64,000 nt of DNA, taken from positions 14,969,668-15,033,667 of the forward strand of contig NC_061777.1 of NCBI RefSeq assembly GCF_022458985.1, in the 5' to 3' direction. The notes below the pieces were generated by a model. The model was not told where the DNA came from and ran no database searches. It saw only the letters and a program-made list of their open reading frames with translations. Below, in pieces: positions 1 to 10,899 of the stretch (position 1 is the stretch's first letter; the number at the start of each line of letters is the position of its first letter). This stretch comes from Mugil cephalus (Eukaryota; Chordata; Actinopteri; Mugiliformes; Mugilidae). The position numbers and the translations under genes are program-made.

Positions 1-730
1 GAGCCTCCTCGGCCCCGTCCAGCATTGTTTGCGGAGAAGAAAGCTATCAGAAGATCTGCACGAGATTAGGGTTGCCAACTGCTCCCTCTGTGACTTCCTG
101 TTTTGCCGCAGGAATTCTTTAAGTATACGTAAAAAAAAAATTAAAAAAAACAACTCCACCAATCCGACATAGTTAACCCTTTCTTCTTTAGGTACTCCTC
201 ATTAGTAGATGTTAGTAGATATTTCAGTCTCTATGTTTCCGTCAGACATTTGGACTCTTGCCCATCTTTAGTTTGGGAAATACCCTTTTGCTCTTCTAGA
301 TTAAAGTTAGGTTAGTCTGGCACGCATTCCCCAATGACACCAAACAATGGTATGGTAGTTTTTGAACTTTAATTTATTTATTAGCTCAGCTAAGCTTGTT
401 GCTTCATATTAAGCATACAAACATAGGAGTTGTATTAATCTTCTCATCTGACCCCCAGAAAGGGAATAAACAGATTTTATGTGATCCATTTTAATGGGTG
501 TGGCAAAGGTTCAGAAATTTTCAAAATGACGTTTACTTTATAGCTATTCCAAATAGCTCATCCTAAAATTCTCGCATTCTGTCAATCAAAAATCTGTATT
601 TTCCAACTCTTTCTCCTGCAATTCATCCATCCTCCTTTATCCTTTTGCTTTCCCTTTACCCTCATTCCCTTCCAGATTCCCTTTCCCCCCTCTCCTTCGC
701 TTTCCCTCCTCATTTTCACCATCATCCACC

Positions 731-757
731 ACCTCCTCCTCCTCCTCCTCCTCCTCC
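731..757. repeat. CTC/GAG trinucleotide microsatellite
   Basis: A pure run of CTC units. It lies in a pyrimidine-rich tract and produces spurious arginine-rich frames on the - strand. Confidence 0.9.
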
Positions 758-1084
758 TATTCTCCTTTCTCTCCATCTAAATTGCAAATGGCAGCGGTGC
801 TGACTGCCAGAGGAGCTCCTCAATGTCATTAGAGCTGACCCTGTGGATTAACTGGAGGAGAGAGGCGGTGTGTAGAAACTGCAGATCAATAATGCGGCTT
901 ATCCTCTGGGTTCTTTTACTTCACTTTGGATTTAGATCGGACTAACCGAAAAGTCTATTCTTGAACAACAAACAACGGGGTTATGGCCAGGTGGCGTGGT
1001 GAGAACAGAAATGGCTAGAGATAAAGACTGTGGGGTGATTAAAAGAGGGAAATCTTACAGGACGTGAAAAATGGACGACACAAT

Positions 1085-1240
1085 ATATAAATGGTAAATG
1101 GTCAGTTTTTATATAGAGCTTTCTACTTTTACAGTCACGCACGCATTCACACACCAGTGTTGTGCACTTATATCAGCTGGGCGTTCAAAGTCTTGCTCAA
1201 GTGGCTCAAACTGCAAACCCGCTGGAGTCGCAGCCGCCCG
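1085..1240. repeat. Decayed teleost interspersed repeat
   Basis: The start (aaatggtaaatggtc, then tatatagagctttctac, then a run ending in cattcacacacc) resembles a dispersed fish repeat that normally reads as a small A/T-rich element with a 'tatatagcgcttttctag' core. Family assignment is from memory and the copy is diverged. Confidence 0.4.
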
Positions 1241-4200
1241 TGTAACGTACACTGAGAAGGCGCATCTAAACTTTTGACTGGTAGTGTATATAACATGATG
1301 TGATAGACAGAGTGACGTATGGAAGGATGCACCGTGCGCGTGCGTGGCCGTCATAACATGCGGTTGATTTACAGAGCTGGCAGGCAAAGACAAGTCACCG
1401 GGAGCTCAACTAAACCTGATAGGTGCCCTTATCAGAGACAGCTAAAGTCAAAGCCTATTATAAATGTTCATCTGTGCAAATGCACTCAACCACACACACA
1501 CACACACACACAAGCACACGCACTCATGTAGATCAACAGATCATGTTCCTAAGTCTCTTATAGCAGAATGTGCCAAACACTCATCCGCGTCAGACTTCCA
1601 CATTAACAACAGACGGCAGACTTTCGCAAGACAGTGCTGCACCTAAGAGGCTAACGTTAAAAGAGGAGGAAAGGCCAAACGGAGTCTTTTTTTTTTTTTT
1701 AAAGCACACAACACACTACTGTTTCAGTCCCCTTATGCTTTGCTGTTTTCGATGAGCAATGTCTTATTGCGGGGAAATGCTTCCTCTGCTGTTTGCATAT
1801 GTGTTAATTTAACAAGAAATTCCTAACAACACTAGAGCCCCCCCCCCTTCCCTTCCGCAGATGTGATCCCAAAGCAGCTTCGCATGGCTTCCAGTCTCTC
1901 CGAGTACCGTTGCAACAATAAATTCTTTCCACTGTTTACTAGTCTTTGGCTAGTGTAAGGCTGAGTGAAGTAATGACATCATTAAGGTTTGTTGATTAAA
2001 GTGGTCTCTGCTTTTCAGTTTTTCACGCTTTAAAATGCAGTTAAAGCGACACTTTCAGCCAAATATTACAGGGAGTCTTGTCCGACATGTAACCTTTTGA
2101 AATCCCACATGAAAACATTCATAAAACAGAATCTACCCTAAAGATTTTTAGATGTTCGGTGTAACAGAATTTTGCCTTTTTAGCTTCTTACAGAAATCAG
2201 AATTCTTGGGAAAAGAAAAATATGTGACAGGAAGTGCTTAATTCACGGATGTTGTGAGCAATTCTCATGTGTTTTAGTGAAACTCTGGGGCAGATGTGCG
2301 TGAGTTGCGTATGATGTGTAAGCCATAAGTATGTTGTGTCTCACAACTCACAACTCACAAAAGAGTCTGCAGACAAATCTGCAGCTTTCTCAAAGGTCAC
2401 CTGGTATGAAACGATGTAGGCCAAGCTAATTTTTGCAAGGAGTTTAAAAAAGCCTCATTCAGTCCGTTTAACGGGGAATTTTCAGCATTTTATGTCTCTT
2501 TTGTGTACTGAAAACCTGTCATGGTGGAAAACTTGTTATGGGAGCATAACACAGCTTTATGTTTCAACAGTGATTCTCAAATAAGTGATTTTCATATTGA
2601 GGAAATATTTTGGTTTGTAATGACAAGTTATCAGTACGTTCTGTGTAGCCAGTGTTTGTTAGCGTCACAATAATGAATGATGCAGTGCCATCTAGTGGTG
2701 CAGAGGTTAAAGTTTGTAGTGTCCGTTCAAACTGATCATCACAAGAGGAGAAAGAAAAAGAAAGAAAAAAAATACTTACATACTTTTTGTGTTTTGTTTT
2801 TATCTCCATTCTTCATTCTTCATACATTACTGTAATAGGTTACATAACATTCATTTCTGGAACTTGCAGCATTCAAAACAAACATAAGAAATGAAAACTC
2901 CCTTGAGTAAACACCAAATAAAAGTCTAATGTCCTACATTGTTGAGGGACACACACAAGCTTAATGATGTGTGTGTGCAGATTATTGTGACTGTTTCACG
3001 TTACATACACAGAATCCTGTTATTTATTTATATATTTAATTAAAAAAAAAAGAAAGAAAGAAATAATATCCTTGTAGCTTAATGTTATCAGTCTTATCAT
3101 AATGGCTAGTTATGGCTGTGGGACATATTTCGTGTGTTTTCTGCCCGTGTTGTGCGGTTCTGCCTGTCCATGCCTGCAGGAGGTTTCCTCCCACCATCTT
3201 GGTGTTCTGAGAAGCCATGTGGTTCATAAATAATTGTAACTGACCTGAAGAAATCCAGCCAAGCCGGGGTGAGAAGCCAGTTTTATTTTCATGATGTTTT
3301 CTCCTTTTTTGTTTTGTACAGATGGTGTCCTTTTTTTGTTTTTGTTCTGTGAGTTAGAAGTTGTGTTGTTTAGTTGTTTTGTTTGTTGTTCTAACCCTGC
3401 TCCCCATGACGTTTTACCGTACGAGAAATACACAACAAATAGTCTGGAGTGCAGGTTCGCTCTTGCACTGGTTCCTCTTGGGAGCGTGGAAAAGGGGGGA
3501 GGCATCAACATGAAAATTTACTTATCGCTTTGACTCAGTCCACCTGTGTGGGTAAAAATGCATTTGTACTGAAAATGCACTGGCAAGGTGAGCCTCTCAA
3601 TTTTGATGCTAAGTATGTGCTAAGTATGTTTTACAAATGTTCTTCAATGGGATAGAGTCTGGCGTCCCATCACAGTGATTATTAACAGGTACATCTAAAG
3701 AAAAGAATAACAATACAATATATCCATCAACACACAGTGACATTCAAAGACAACTAGAATGACATAAAGCAGTTGCCCTTGAGGCCAATATGTCAGGATT
3801 AATTTTCATTTTTATCGCACAAGACAAAGAAAGGAAGCAGGAGACGAGTAATGTTCCTGCAGGTCCCTCAGATGATATACTTCAGAGCAGATAACACATC
3901 ACATAATAGTCAATCTTATGGCCTTCAGGCTCTGTGAAGTTGGAGCATACTCACCAGCGGGTGACAAAAAACGATGTGAGAAAATTATTTTTTAAATAAC
4001 TTACAATGGACTGTTTTAAGTTTTGGTGAAACCAAGGGTAGCAACACCACCAAAAAGTCAAAAGAAAAACATAGAATATCTCTGAATGGGCTGACATGGG
4101 CCGTCATTGGTCAAAAGTGATAATCTAATCTTTCTTAATCGTGATGTTATTAAGTGAACCGACTCAATGTCAGGTTGTAGTTTAATAGAAATGATTCTGG

Positions 4201-5099
4201 TTTAAATATTTAAACTAGGATATTAAGGTTTCTGTGTGTTTCATTCAGTCATATTAAAAGTTCAGAAATAGTTTAATGAACCGTGGATTTGTCTATTTCA
4301 TGGTTTACCTGCCTCATTTAAAACCACCACACAATTCATAATATCTCAAACACTATAAATCATTACCATAATTGATTTCTGCAGAAGAGTAAACCCCAAA
4401 CCTGTGCTTCAATTTAAATAAACTTTAATCTGAAAACAAAACTGCACAAACCTTAGAGATGGAGGTAATTTATTTATTTTCTGTTGTACGAATTATAATC
4501 ACAAGTGAACCACACGTATTCAAGCAATTTCATCTAAATCTGTTTGGAAGACACCTAGATTATTGAAATGAAACGCAACATCAGGACAAAATCCTGAAGA
4601 CTACTTTGATCATTTCAGGGCAACATATGTTTAGAAATGTCAGACAGATTGCTGCCGTTAATTAAACTCTAATTTTAAGTGCGGATCAAACATTTGCAGA
4701 ATACTAAAAATGACACTTACTGCAAAACGCACTCGTGTCAATGTGCAAACAGCTTAAAGCATTTTAGGTTTTCTTAGGAAAAGACTGTGTGTGACTTACA
4801 ATGCTGGAAAAAGAGAAAATATTTAAAAATAAATACATAAAAGGGACCTTTAAAGAGAGAGACAGTGAGAGGTGTATTGTGCCAAATTATGAATAATAAG
4901 TTACAAACTCATATTAAAAACTTCCAAGATTTGAAACATTTAATTAAGTTTCACTGAATTTCAAATATTGGACGCTCAAATGTTTCCCATCACTTTGGGG
5001 ATTTTTCCATTTAAAACACATGTTTCTACTCTGATACAAGACACAAATGTTTCTACTCTGATACAAGACACTATTAAACCAACGTCTTACTTCTGTCAA

Positions 5100-5470
5100 A
5101 TCTCGGGATCCGTCATCAAGACGCTTCAGAGCCAGAACCAGAACCAGTTGCTGCTGCACCAATGCGACGACCTCGAGAACCGCTCAAGGGGAGCCAATGT
5201 CTATATATTGAATATTCCCGATGGCAGTGAAGATGGCAAAGATCCCCTCAGGTTCATGTCAGATGTGTTGTTGGAAGTGATGTGCCTCCATGTTTTTTCT
5301 ACGCCACCTGAACAGGAGAGAGTCCACCATACCCCAACCTCCGGAGCTGACCAGAGATCATCCCCCGCAAAGTTCCTGGTCTGCTTCTCCAGATTCCAAC
5401 AGAAACAGGCTGCACTGCTATGGGCCAGCAATCATGAGCTCAAATGAGGGTCTATCTGGCTGTCAGTGCA
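5100..5470 (+). mobile_element. L1/Tx1-like LINE ORF1 fragment
   Basis: The + frame covering 4968-5447 contains DDLENRSRGANVYILNIPDG followed by a DPLRFMSDVLLEVM segment and a C-terminal KFLVCFSRFQQKQAALLWA segment. This matches the coiled-coil end and RRM-like domain of L1-type ORF1 proteins, where 'DLENRSRRNNI' and 'ERAHR' motifs are typical. The upstream part of the frame has no such similarity, and no ORF2 reverse transcriptase follows. It is a dead, 5'- and 3'-truncated scrap. A 22-nt repeat (ttctactctgatacaagacac) is tandemly doubled just upstream, near 5021-5070. Confidence 0.7.
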
Positions 5471-6284
5471 GCACTCGCTAAAGAGAGCTATGGCTGGCGT
5501 CAATATCTTTGGAGGAAAAGTTGGAAGTTAAGATACTGGGTTCACATGAGCCAAACGGTGTTCAAATAACTCAAAGGGGCAAACGACAAAATCATAAGCT
5601 TTGTGTTACTTGGTCTGAAAGAAAGGACTGGCTAATGGCAAGCGTAACCAGGAATTCACGTTTCTGTTATCCATGATTTTGGAGCACAAGTCACATTGGA
5701 AAAAAGCTGATTCAGCAGCGTGAGCCGCATGGTTAAATAGTACAGTGGATAGTGACTCTCAAGCTAAAACAGCTAAAAAAAAAAAGAATAAAAAAGCATT
5801 GTTTTGGTTTATCATTACATTTGTTGTTTTGAGTGTTTACTGTGATATTGTATTCCACTATCTCAAGTACAAACTGCACAATCTTTTCATTCAACAAATT
5901 TGAAAAGTTTAAAATTTTCTTTGATTTGGGTGGCACCTTGTCATGTAGGGGGTGATGGTTGGTCCTGAACCCAGACCAGGTAAGAAGAACCACTGATGTA
6001 GAGCACTAGAAAAGTGTGTACCTGTAATTGGTGTAACTGTGTGTATTGTAAGTGATGTTTCTTTTGCTGCTGTGTTAACTATTGAATCAGTATTATGCAT
6101 TCGTTAGCCCGCCCACCAAATTTCACCACCAGTTGCCACTGCTCAGCACTTTGCCATTAAACATTCAGGTTTGCTTCCCTTACAGGAACAAAATTGGATG
6201 CGTTACATTTCTTTATCTTTTTTTTTTTTTTTCCCATTATTCATAATGAAACTGAACCGTGTAGCTCAGTTTGGGTAAGGTGTC

Positions 6285-6342
6285 ATAAAATAAAATAAAA
6301 TAAAATAAAATAAAATAAAATAAAATAAAATAAAATAAAAAA
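6285..6342. repeat. (TAAAA)n pentanucleotide repeat
   Basis: About eleven uninterrupted TAAAA units. Confidence 0.95.
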
Positions 6343-6440
6343 CAGATAAATAAATCAAATAAAAATAATGGAACAATGTACCTGTGGTAATTGGAAAGAT
6401 GTTAATCAGCTGACTTTGATGTTTAAAAGAAAGACATTGT

Positions 6441-7020
6441 AGTTTAATTCAATTCAATTCAATTCTGTTTTATTTATATAGCGCCAATAACAATACAAAT
6501 TGTCTCAAGACGCTTCACAAAGTCAGGTAGAAACAGAGAAGATAGAGAGAGAAGAAGAAAAGGAGAAACAAGATAAACAAACTTCTGTCATAGATACATA
6601 CATCAAGCTGAAGGAAACATGTAGGATCTAGTAATGTAACACATAGCTGATTATCTGTGACAGTTTGTGAGTATAACAGGAATCATGGGCAGGTTGGTGA
6701 ATTGTTCATCTAGGTAGGAGCGGATAACTGGAGGAGGCCATGATGACTGGGGCAGATGAAGTTTATGGAGCTCCACAGGTCTGATACACAGCACTCCAGA
6801 CCATGAAGACTGGGCTGGTTGATGAGGCCAGGGCAGCAGATGTAGCTTAGAACTCCACAGATCAGAAATTCAGCACTCCAGACCAGAAACCCTCACAAGA
6901 AGATGGAGGGGAGGGGGGAGAGCGAGACACAGTGTGACAGACAGAGGAGAGGACATGCATCATCCCCCTGCAGCCTAGGCCTATAGCAGCATAACTAAGG
7001 GATGGTTAAGTCCAGCCCTA
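6441..7020 (-). repeat. Teleost interspersed repeat, (AATTC)n-tailed
   Basis: It begins with repeated 'aattc' units and 'tttatttatatagcgccaa', then a purine-rich middle, then 'catgcatc...cagcctaggcctatagcagcataactaagggatgg' and ends near 'ccagccctaactataa'. This is a very common fish repeat, here in reverse orientation. A shorter, differently truncated relative in the opposite orientation lies at about 48500-48735. Confidence 0.7.
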
Positions 7021-7409
7021 ACTATAATGAGCCAATGAAGAGAAGCTAATAATGGAGTAATATGTCAAAAAAATCCTGTCAGTGCTCTTGCTGCAATGGG
7101 AAGCACATTGCTTTTCCTGCACATACCACAGCAATTTGCTGTTGCAACATCTCCAGCTACTAACATTTGGACGGGGGACTAAGGCGACCGGGTCCCATTG
7201 TAGGGCCACGCCTAATGGAGAGGCCGGACCTCCGGAGGCTTCTGCGCCTGCGCCGTCGATTACGTTGTGCAAGCTGGAAATCACTTTGTTTTCACCAAAC
7301 CGCTGCAAACATTTTCAACTTTTACACTTTTTTGCAGATTTTCTTTTCTTTACAGACTACAACACTGTATTTGCATTTCCACGGTTTCCTTCTTTTTTCG
7401 TTGGCAGCG

Positions 7410-10135
7410 ATGTTCCAGAAGACGTTCAAGAATTTCAACATCAACTTTAACATGTTGGAAGGGAGACGCGCTTTCTCCAGCGGCGACCTAATAAACGGGG
7501 ATGTGTGTTTCGATCTCACGGAGAAGACCAAAATCACTTCCATAACGATGTCTCTGAAGGGACTCGTCCACGTCCACTGGTCCACTGGAAGCAGCGGAGG
7601 TAGAAAAAGGCGAAGTACGCGAAGAACCTTCTCGGCAAAGCTGATTCTCTTCGAGTTAAAGAGCGATATCTTCCACAACAACCGTGGTACGCGCTCACGG
7701 AAGTCGCCTGGATGTTGCGTGACAATGCTACAAACAGTCAAGCTTTGTTGAGTAAAAAGTCACTGAGTTTGTGTTTGCCTTGCAGCAGTTGGTGGAGCCG
7801 AAGCGCTTTTGGCTGGCACGTATATGTATCCATTTACATGTCAGATCCCACCGGGGTGTGTGGCTTCAACTCTTTGCTTTACTTTTGCTGTAGTGGTCTC
7901 TTATTGTTGTTATTGCTGTTGTTGTTTTGTTCCCATGTTGCCTTACTTTTTTTTTTTTTTTTTTTTTTTTTTGTTTTGCTCTTGTGCAGTGACTTCCCGT
8001 CCTCCTTTCAAGGGGTTCATGGAAAAATAGCCTACACCTTGACAGTGAGCATCCATAGACCCTGGCATCTGAGCAAGGAATTCACAACAGAGTTGAACTT
8101 TGTAAACTGCATTAATAACAACAACCAGGAGCTATGGGTAAGTGATTTTGTATACACATCAAGAATCCTCAAAAGGCAGACAGACATTTAAATAACGCTT
8201 AGTGTTTAAGTTGAGAGGAGAGTCCAGTGGGCTTCAGCTTTCTGAGAAAGGAGAGCCGTTGTCGAGCCTTCTTCACCAGGTCTTACAATGTGTGTGACAC
8301 ATTGTGTGTTCAGTCTTCCTGGACTTCCAATAATCCACCATAACCTCCTTGGTCTTGGTGATGTACGGCAGAAAAACACCACAAGGTGTTGATTTGGTCT
8401 CCAAATTCACTCGATCGGAAAATGATCAAATATCTGTGCAATGCACTGGAACGAGCCTGATGCACAGAGGCCTCTCCCCTCAACCCTTAGGACCTTAAGA
8501 CCCACACTGACAATATTGTGTTACCAGACACCACAGGACACTCTCAGACGGCCCATGTCCATTCTCTGATGAATCATATAAGGCAGACCTACCCCACATG
8601 ATGGTCATAATGATATGCACACAGAAAATGAATAAAATAATAAAATAAAAGTACTAGATTACAATATGCTAACAAGCAGCCAAACTGAATTAAATGCCAA
8701 ACAATAAAAAATGATCCTAAGAAGCTATTTAAAAATGGGCAGCATCTGTGCCGGCCTGATATATAGCAGCAAATTTTTCCAGCATTTGGGGGCCTGCAAC
8801 TAAGAAAGCACAACCTCCCCCGTGCTGCTGGGAAAACCAGAAGCAGGTGCTGATCTGAGTGGGTGTAGGACAATTGAGGGTCAGGATCAGGGTCATTGAG
8901 AATGATGTGTGGCGGACATTAGAAATATATGGACTGTGGAGTGATATGTATGTAAACACTAAAATCTGAAAATCACTCCTAAAATGTACTGGGAGTCAGC
9001 GAGGAGACCAGCAGGGAGGGCATTACAGCAGTAATATATCAGAGATATTCTATAATATTATAATTGACGATATTAGAGGTTTAGGTAAGAATAAAAATGC
9101 TGGAGTTTTGTGTGATTGGTATACCACTGTGCTATGTTGCAACCACAAAGGCACTAGAGAAAGATTACATTAGAAAAAGAAAAACAAACTTTGAAAGTTG
9201 TCACGATCAACCAGTTTTGTCCATTGGTGCACTTTTTGTACCATTCCTCTGCTAGAATATTGAGTACTATAATGGTTAAAATACTGTTGTTTAGCTTATA
9301 TACTGCACAGAGGATACTGACAACAATTATTTACTAAATAAATAGACGGAATTTCAAGATTCAATTCAAGATTTAATGTTTCTTGCTCTTTATTTTTTTT
9401 TTTTCTTTTGTTCCTCTATCCCTGTGTTATTTATCTACAGGCTCCCCTCCGAGGTTCAAACAGCGTCACTCTGGGCTGCCTGTGGTGTGTCTCGGGTCCT
9501 GTCTCCTTAACGGCCACCTTAGAAAAAAAAGCTTTCTTTCAAGGTATGATTGCCATCCATCCATTCATCCATCTATTGAAATGGACATGATAGCGAAGCT
9601 CAACATCTGACTTTGCCCTCCCCCTCCCAGGTGAAACTGTAAAAGTAATGTGCTTGTTCAGTAACGCTACATCTACATCTCGCACCCCAAAGCTGAAGCT
9701 GGTGCAGAAGCAGAGTTACTTTACAGCCAACAGGACCTCGCAGAGGATTCTTCACAAGTCCTTGCTGTCACTGACCGGAGAGCCCGTCGTTGCTTACGCC
9801 TATAATGTGTACACCGAGATCATGCTCACCATTCCCTCGTCTGCAGCGATCACCATCTCCAACTGCAGCATCCTGGTCGTCGAGTACATTATCGAGGTTG
9901 GTACCAGCGACACACTGTAAGGAGGGGGAAAGCAGTTATTTATGCGTCTGTGATCCAGCTTGACTCAACCGTTTAGAGGGCCACAGATGGTTACAAATTG
10001 TAGATCATTTGTTGTTTCTTTAATACAGCCTTCAATGCATTGTGTTTCCTGCAGGTGAGCCTCCGCAGTGCCACAGTGCTTTTCCCCATCATCCTGTATA
10101 GTCCGGTAAACGCTCGCCAGCCTCCATTGATGTGA
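7410..10135 (+). CDS. Alpha-arrestin A (ARRDC-like), no PPxY tail
   Basis: Six exons inferred at GT-AG sites: 7410-7686, 7786-7855, 7990-8137, 9441-9543, 9631-9896, 10055-10135; total 945 nt, 314 aa. Phases (1,2,0,1,0) agree with the other genes of the cluster. Family knowledge: ARRDC proteins fold into two arrestin domains and act as cytosolic adaptors for membrane cargo. Exons 1-3 give the N-domain (start MFQKTFKNFNIN, later TYMYPFTCQIP and DFPSSFQGVHGKIAYTL). Exons 4-6 give the C-domain, including LWCVSGPVSLTATLEKKAFF, which is closer to the ARRDC3/TXNIP pattern than that of B-E. The start has G at -3 and lies at the position of the other family starts; the frame is open further upstream but without similarity. 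Exon 2 has a tandem NAG acceptor (cagcag). The C-tail stops after only about 26 residues (ends NARQPPLM), so the ligase-binding PPxY of related genes is absent. Total length is short for ARRDC2-4 (about 400 aa). The stop overlaps a perfect donor-like GTGAGT, so a longer spliced tail is conceivable. Confidence 0.85.
8229..8600 (-). mobile_element. LINE-like 3' fragment plus unclassified repeat, intron 3 of A
   Basis: The segment 8229-8290 and its fuller copy at 22904-23045 read on the - strand as 'ENTSDLEKKAQQRLSFLRNL', a sequence typical of the end of fish Rex1/Babar-type reverse transcriptases ('QSRLYFLRRLRSF'). The adjacent 8340-8600 part (gttaccagacaccacagga region) is a dispersed fish repeat I cannot name. 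Both occur again at 22904-23320 because of a segmental duplication. Confidence 0.5.
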
Positions 10136-10139
10136 GTAA

Positions 10140-10831
10140 ATACACTGCCTGGCCAAAACAAAAACGTTGCATTTAGCTTTCATTACAGTAGCATTTGCTG
10201 TGGGATAAGAAGCTTCTGCAGTGCCCCAAGATTTATTTCCATCCAGTGCTGCATTCATTTTTCGCCAAGATCTTGTATTGATGATGGGAGAGTCTGACCA
10301 CTGCGCAAAGCCTTCTAAAGCACATCCCAAAGAATCTCACTGGAGTTAAGGTCTGGACAATCCATGTGTGAGAATGATGCTCCCTGAACCACACTTTGAC
10401 AATTTGATCCTGATGAATCCTGGCACTGTCATCTTGGAATATGCCCGTGCCATCAGGGAAGAAAAAATCCATTGATGGAAGAACTTGGTCATTCAGTATA
10501 TTCAGGTAGTCAGCTGACCTCATTCTTTGGGCATAATGTTGCTGAAGCTAGAGCTGACCTACTGCACCAACCCCAGATCATAGCACTGTGTCCACAGGCT
10601 TGTACAGTAGACACTAGGCATGATGGGTGCATCATTTCATCTGCCTCTCTTGTTACCCTGGACAGTTGGACAGTTCTTAACCCAGACGTTTTCTCTGCTT
10701 GATGCATGCCAAACATTTGACCCTTCTCAAACATCTTTCCCACATCTACGAGGTGCGTCTTTCGACATGGCTGTTTAAGAAATGAGGAACTACTCATTGC
10801 ACCAGTTGGGGTTAAATAACGTGTTGTTTTC
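10140..10831 (-). mobile_element. Decayed Tc1-like DNA transposon
   Basis: The left end 'tacactgcctggccaaaa' is the characteristic Tc1-type terminal repeat. - strand frames read [34 protein letters not shown] and FLKQPCRKTHLVDVGKMFEK, all pieces of a Tc1 transposase. The order is broken by internal deletion between the N-terminal and catalytic parts, and the other terminal repeat is missing. The element begins about 5 bp after the stop codon of gene A, so the A 3' untranslated region would run into it. A different fragment of the same insertion, keeping the other end, survives at 23340-23620. Confidence 0.8.
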
Positions 10832-10865
10832 AGCCGAAACTTGAAGCCGAACATGTTTTCGCCTG

Positions 10866-10896
10866 ATTATTATTATTATTATTGTTATTATTATTA
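10866..10896. repeat. (ATT)n microsatellite
   Basis: Short ATT run with a single interruption, just outside the Tc1-like remnant. Confidence 0.85.
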
Positions 10897-10899
10897 AGT

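Larger units (their letters stand above)
1..5000. other. Intergenic DNA, no gene recognised
   Basis: No open frame longer than about 95 codons here resembles a known protein, and I could not chain any into exons with matching splice phases. The stretch holds simple repeats (a CTC triplet run near 731-757, a CA run near 1492-1512, a T run near 1687-1700), a decayed fish interspersed repeat near 1085-1240, and AT-rich unique sequence. The block 780-960 is less AT-rich and could be a conserved non-coding element, but nothing in the sequence alone shows that. Confidence 0.6.

Noticed and set aside
1464-1531. CRISPR-like or coding repeat near 1.5 kb
   Set aside because: It is a plain CA dinucleotide run; no spaced direct repeats occur anywhere in the window, which is eukaryotic.
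7167-7751. Longer start for gene A through an in-frame upstream extension
   Set aside because: The extension (arginine- and phenylalanine-rich) has no counterpart in the other arrestins, and the ATG at 7410 aligns with their starts; the frame also runs past the exon 1 donor.
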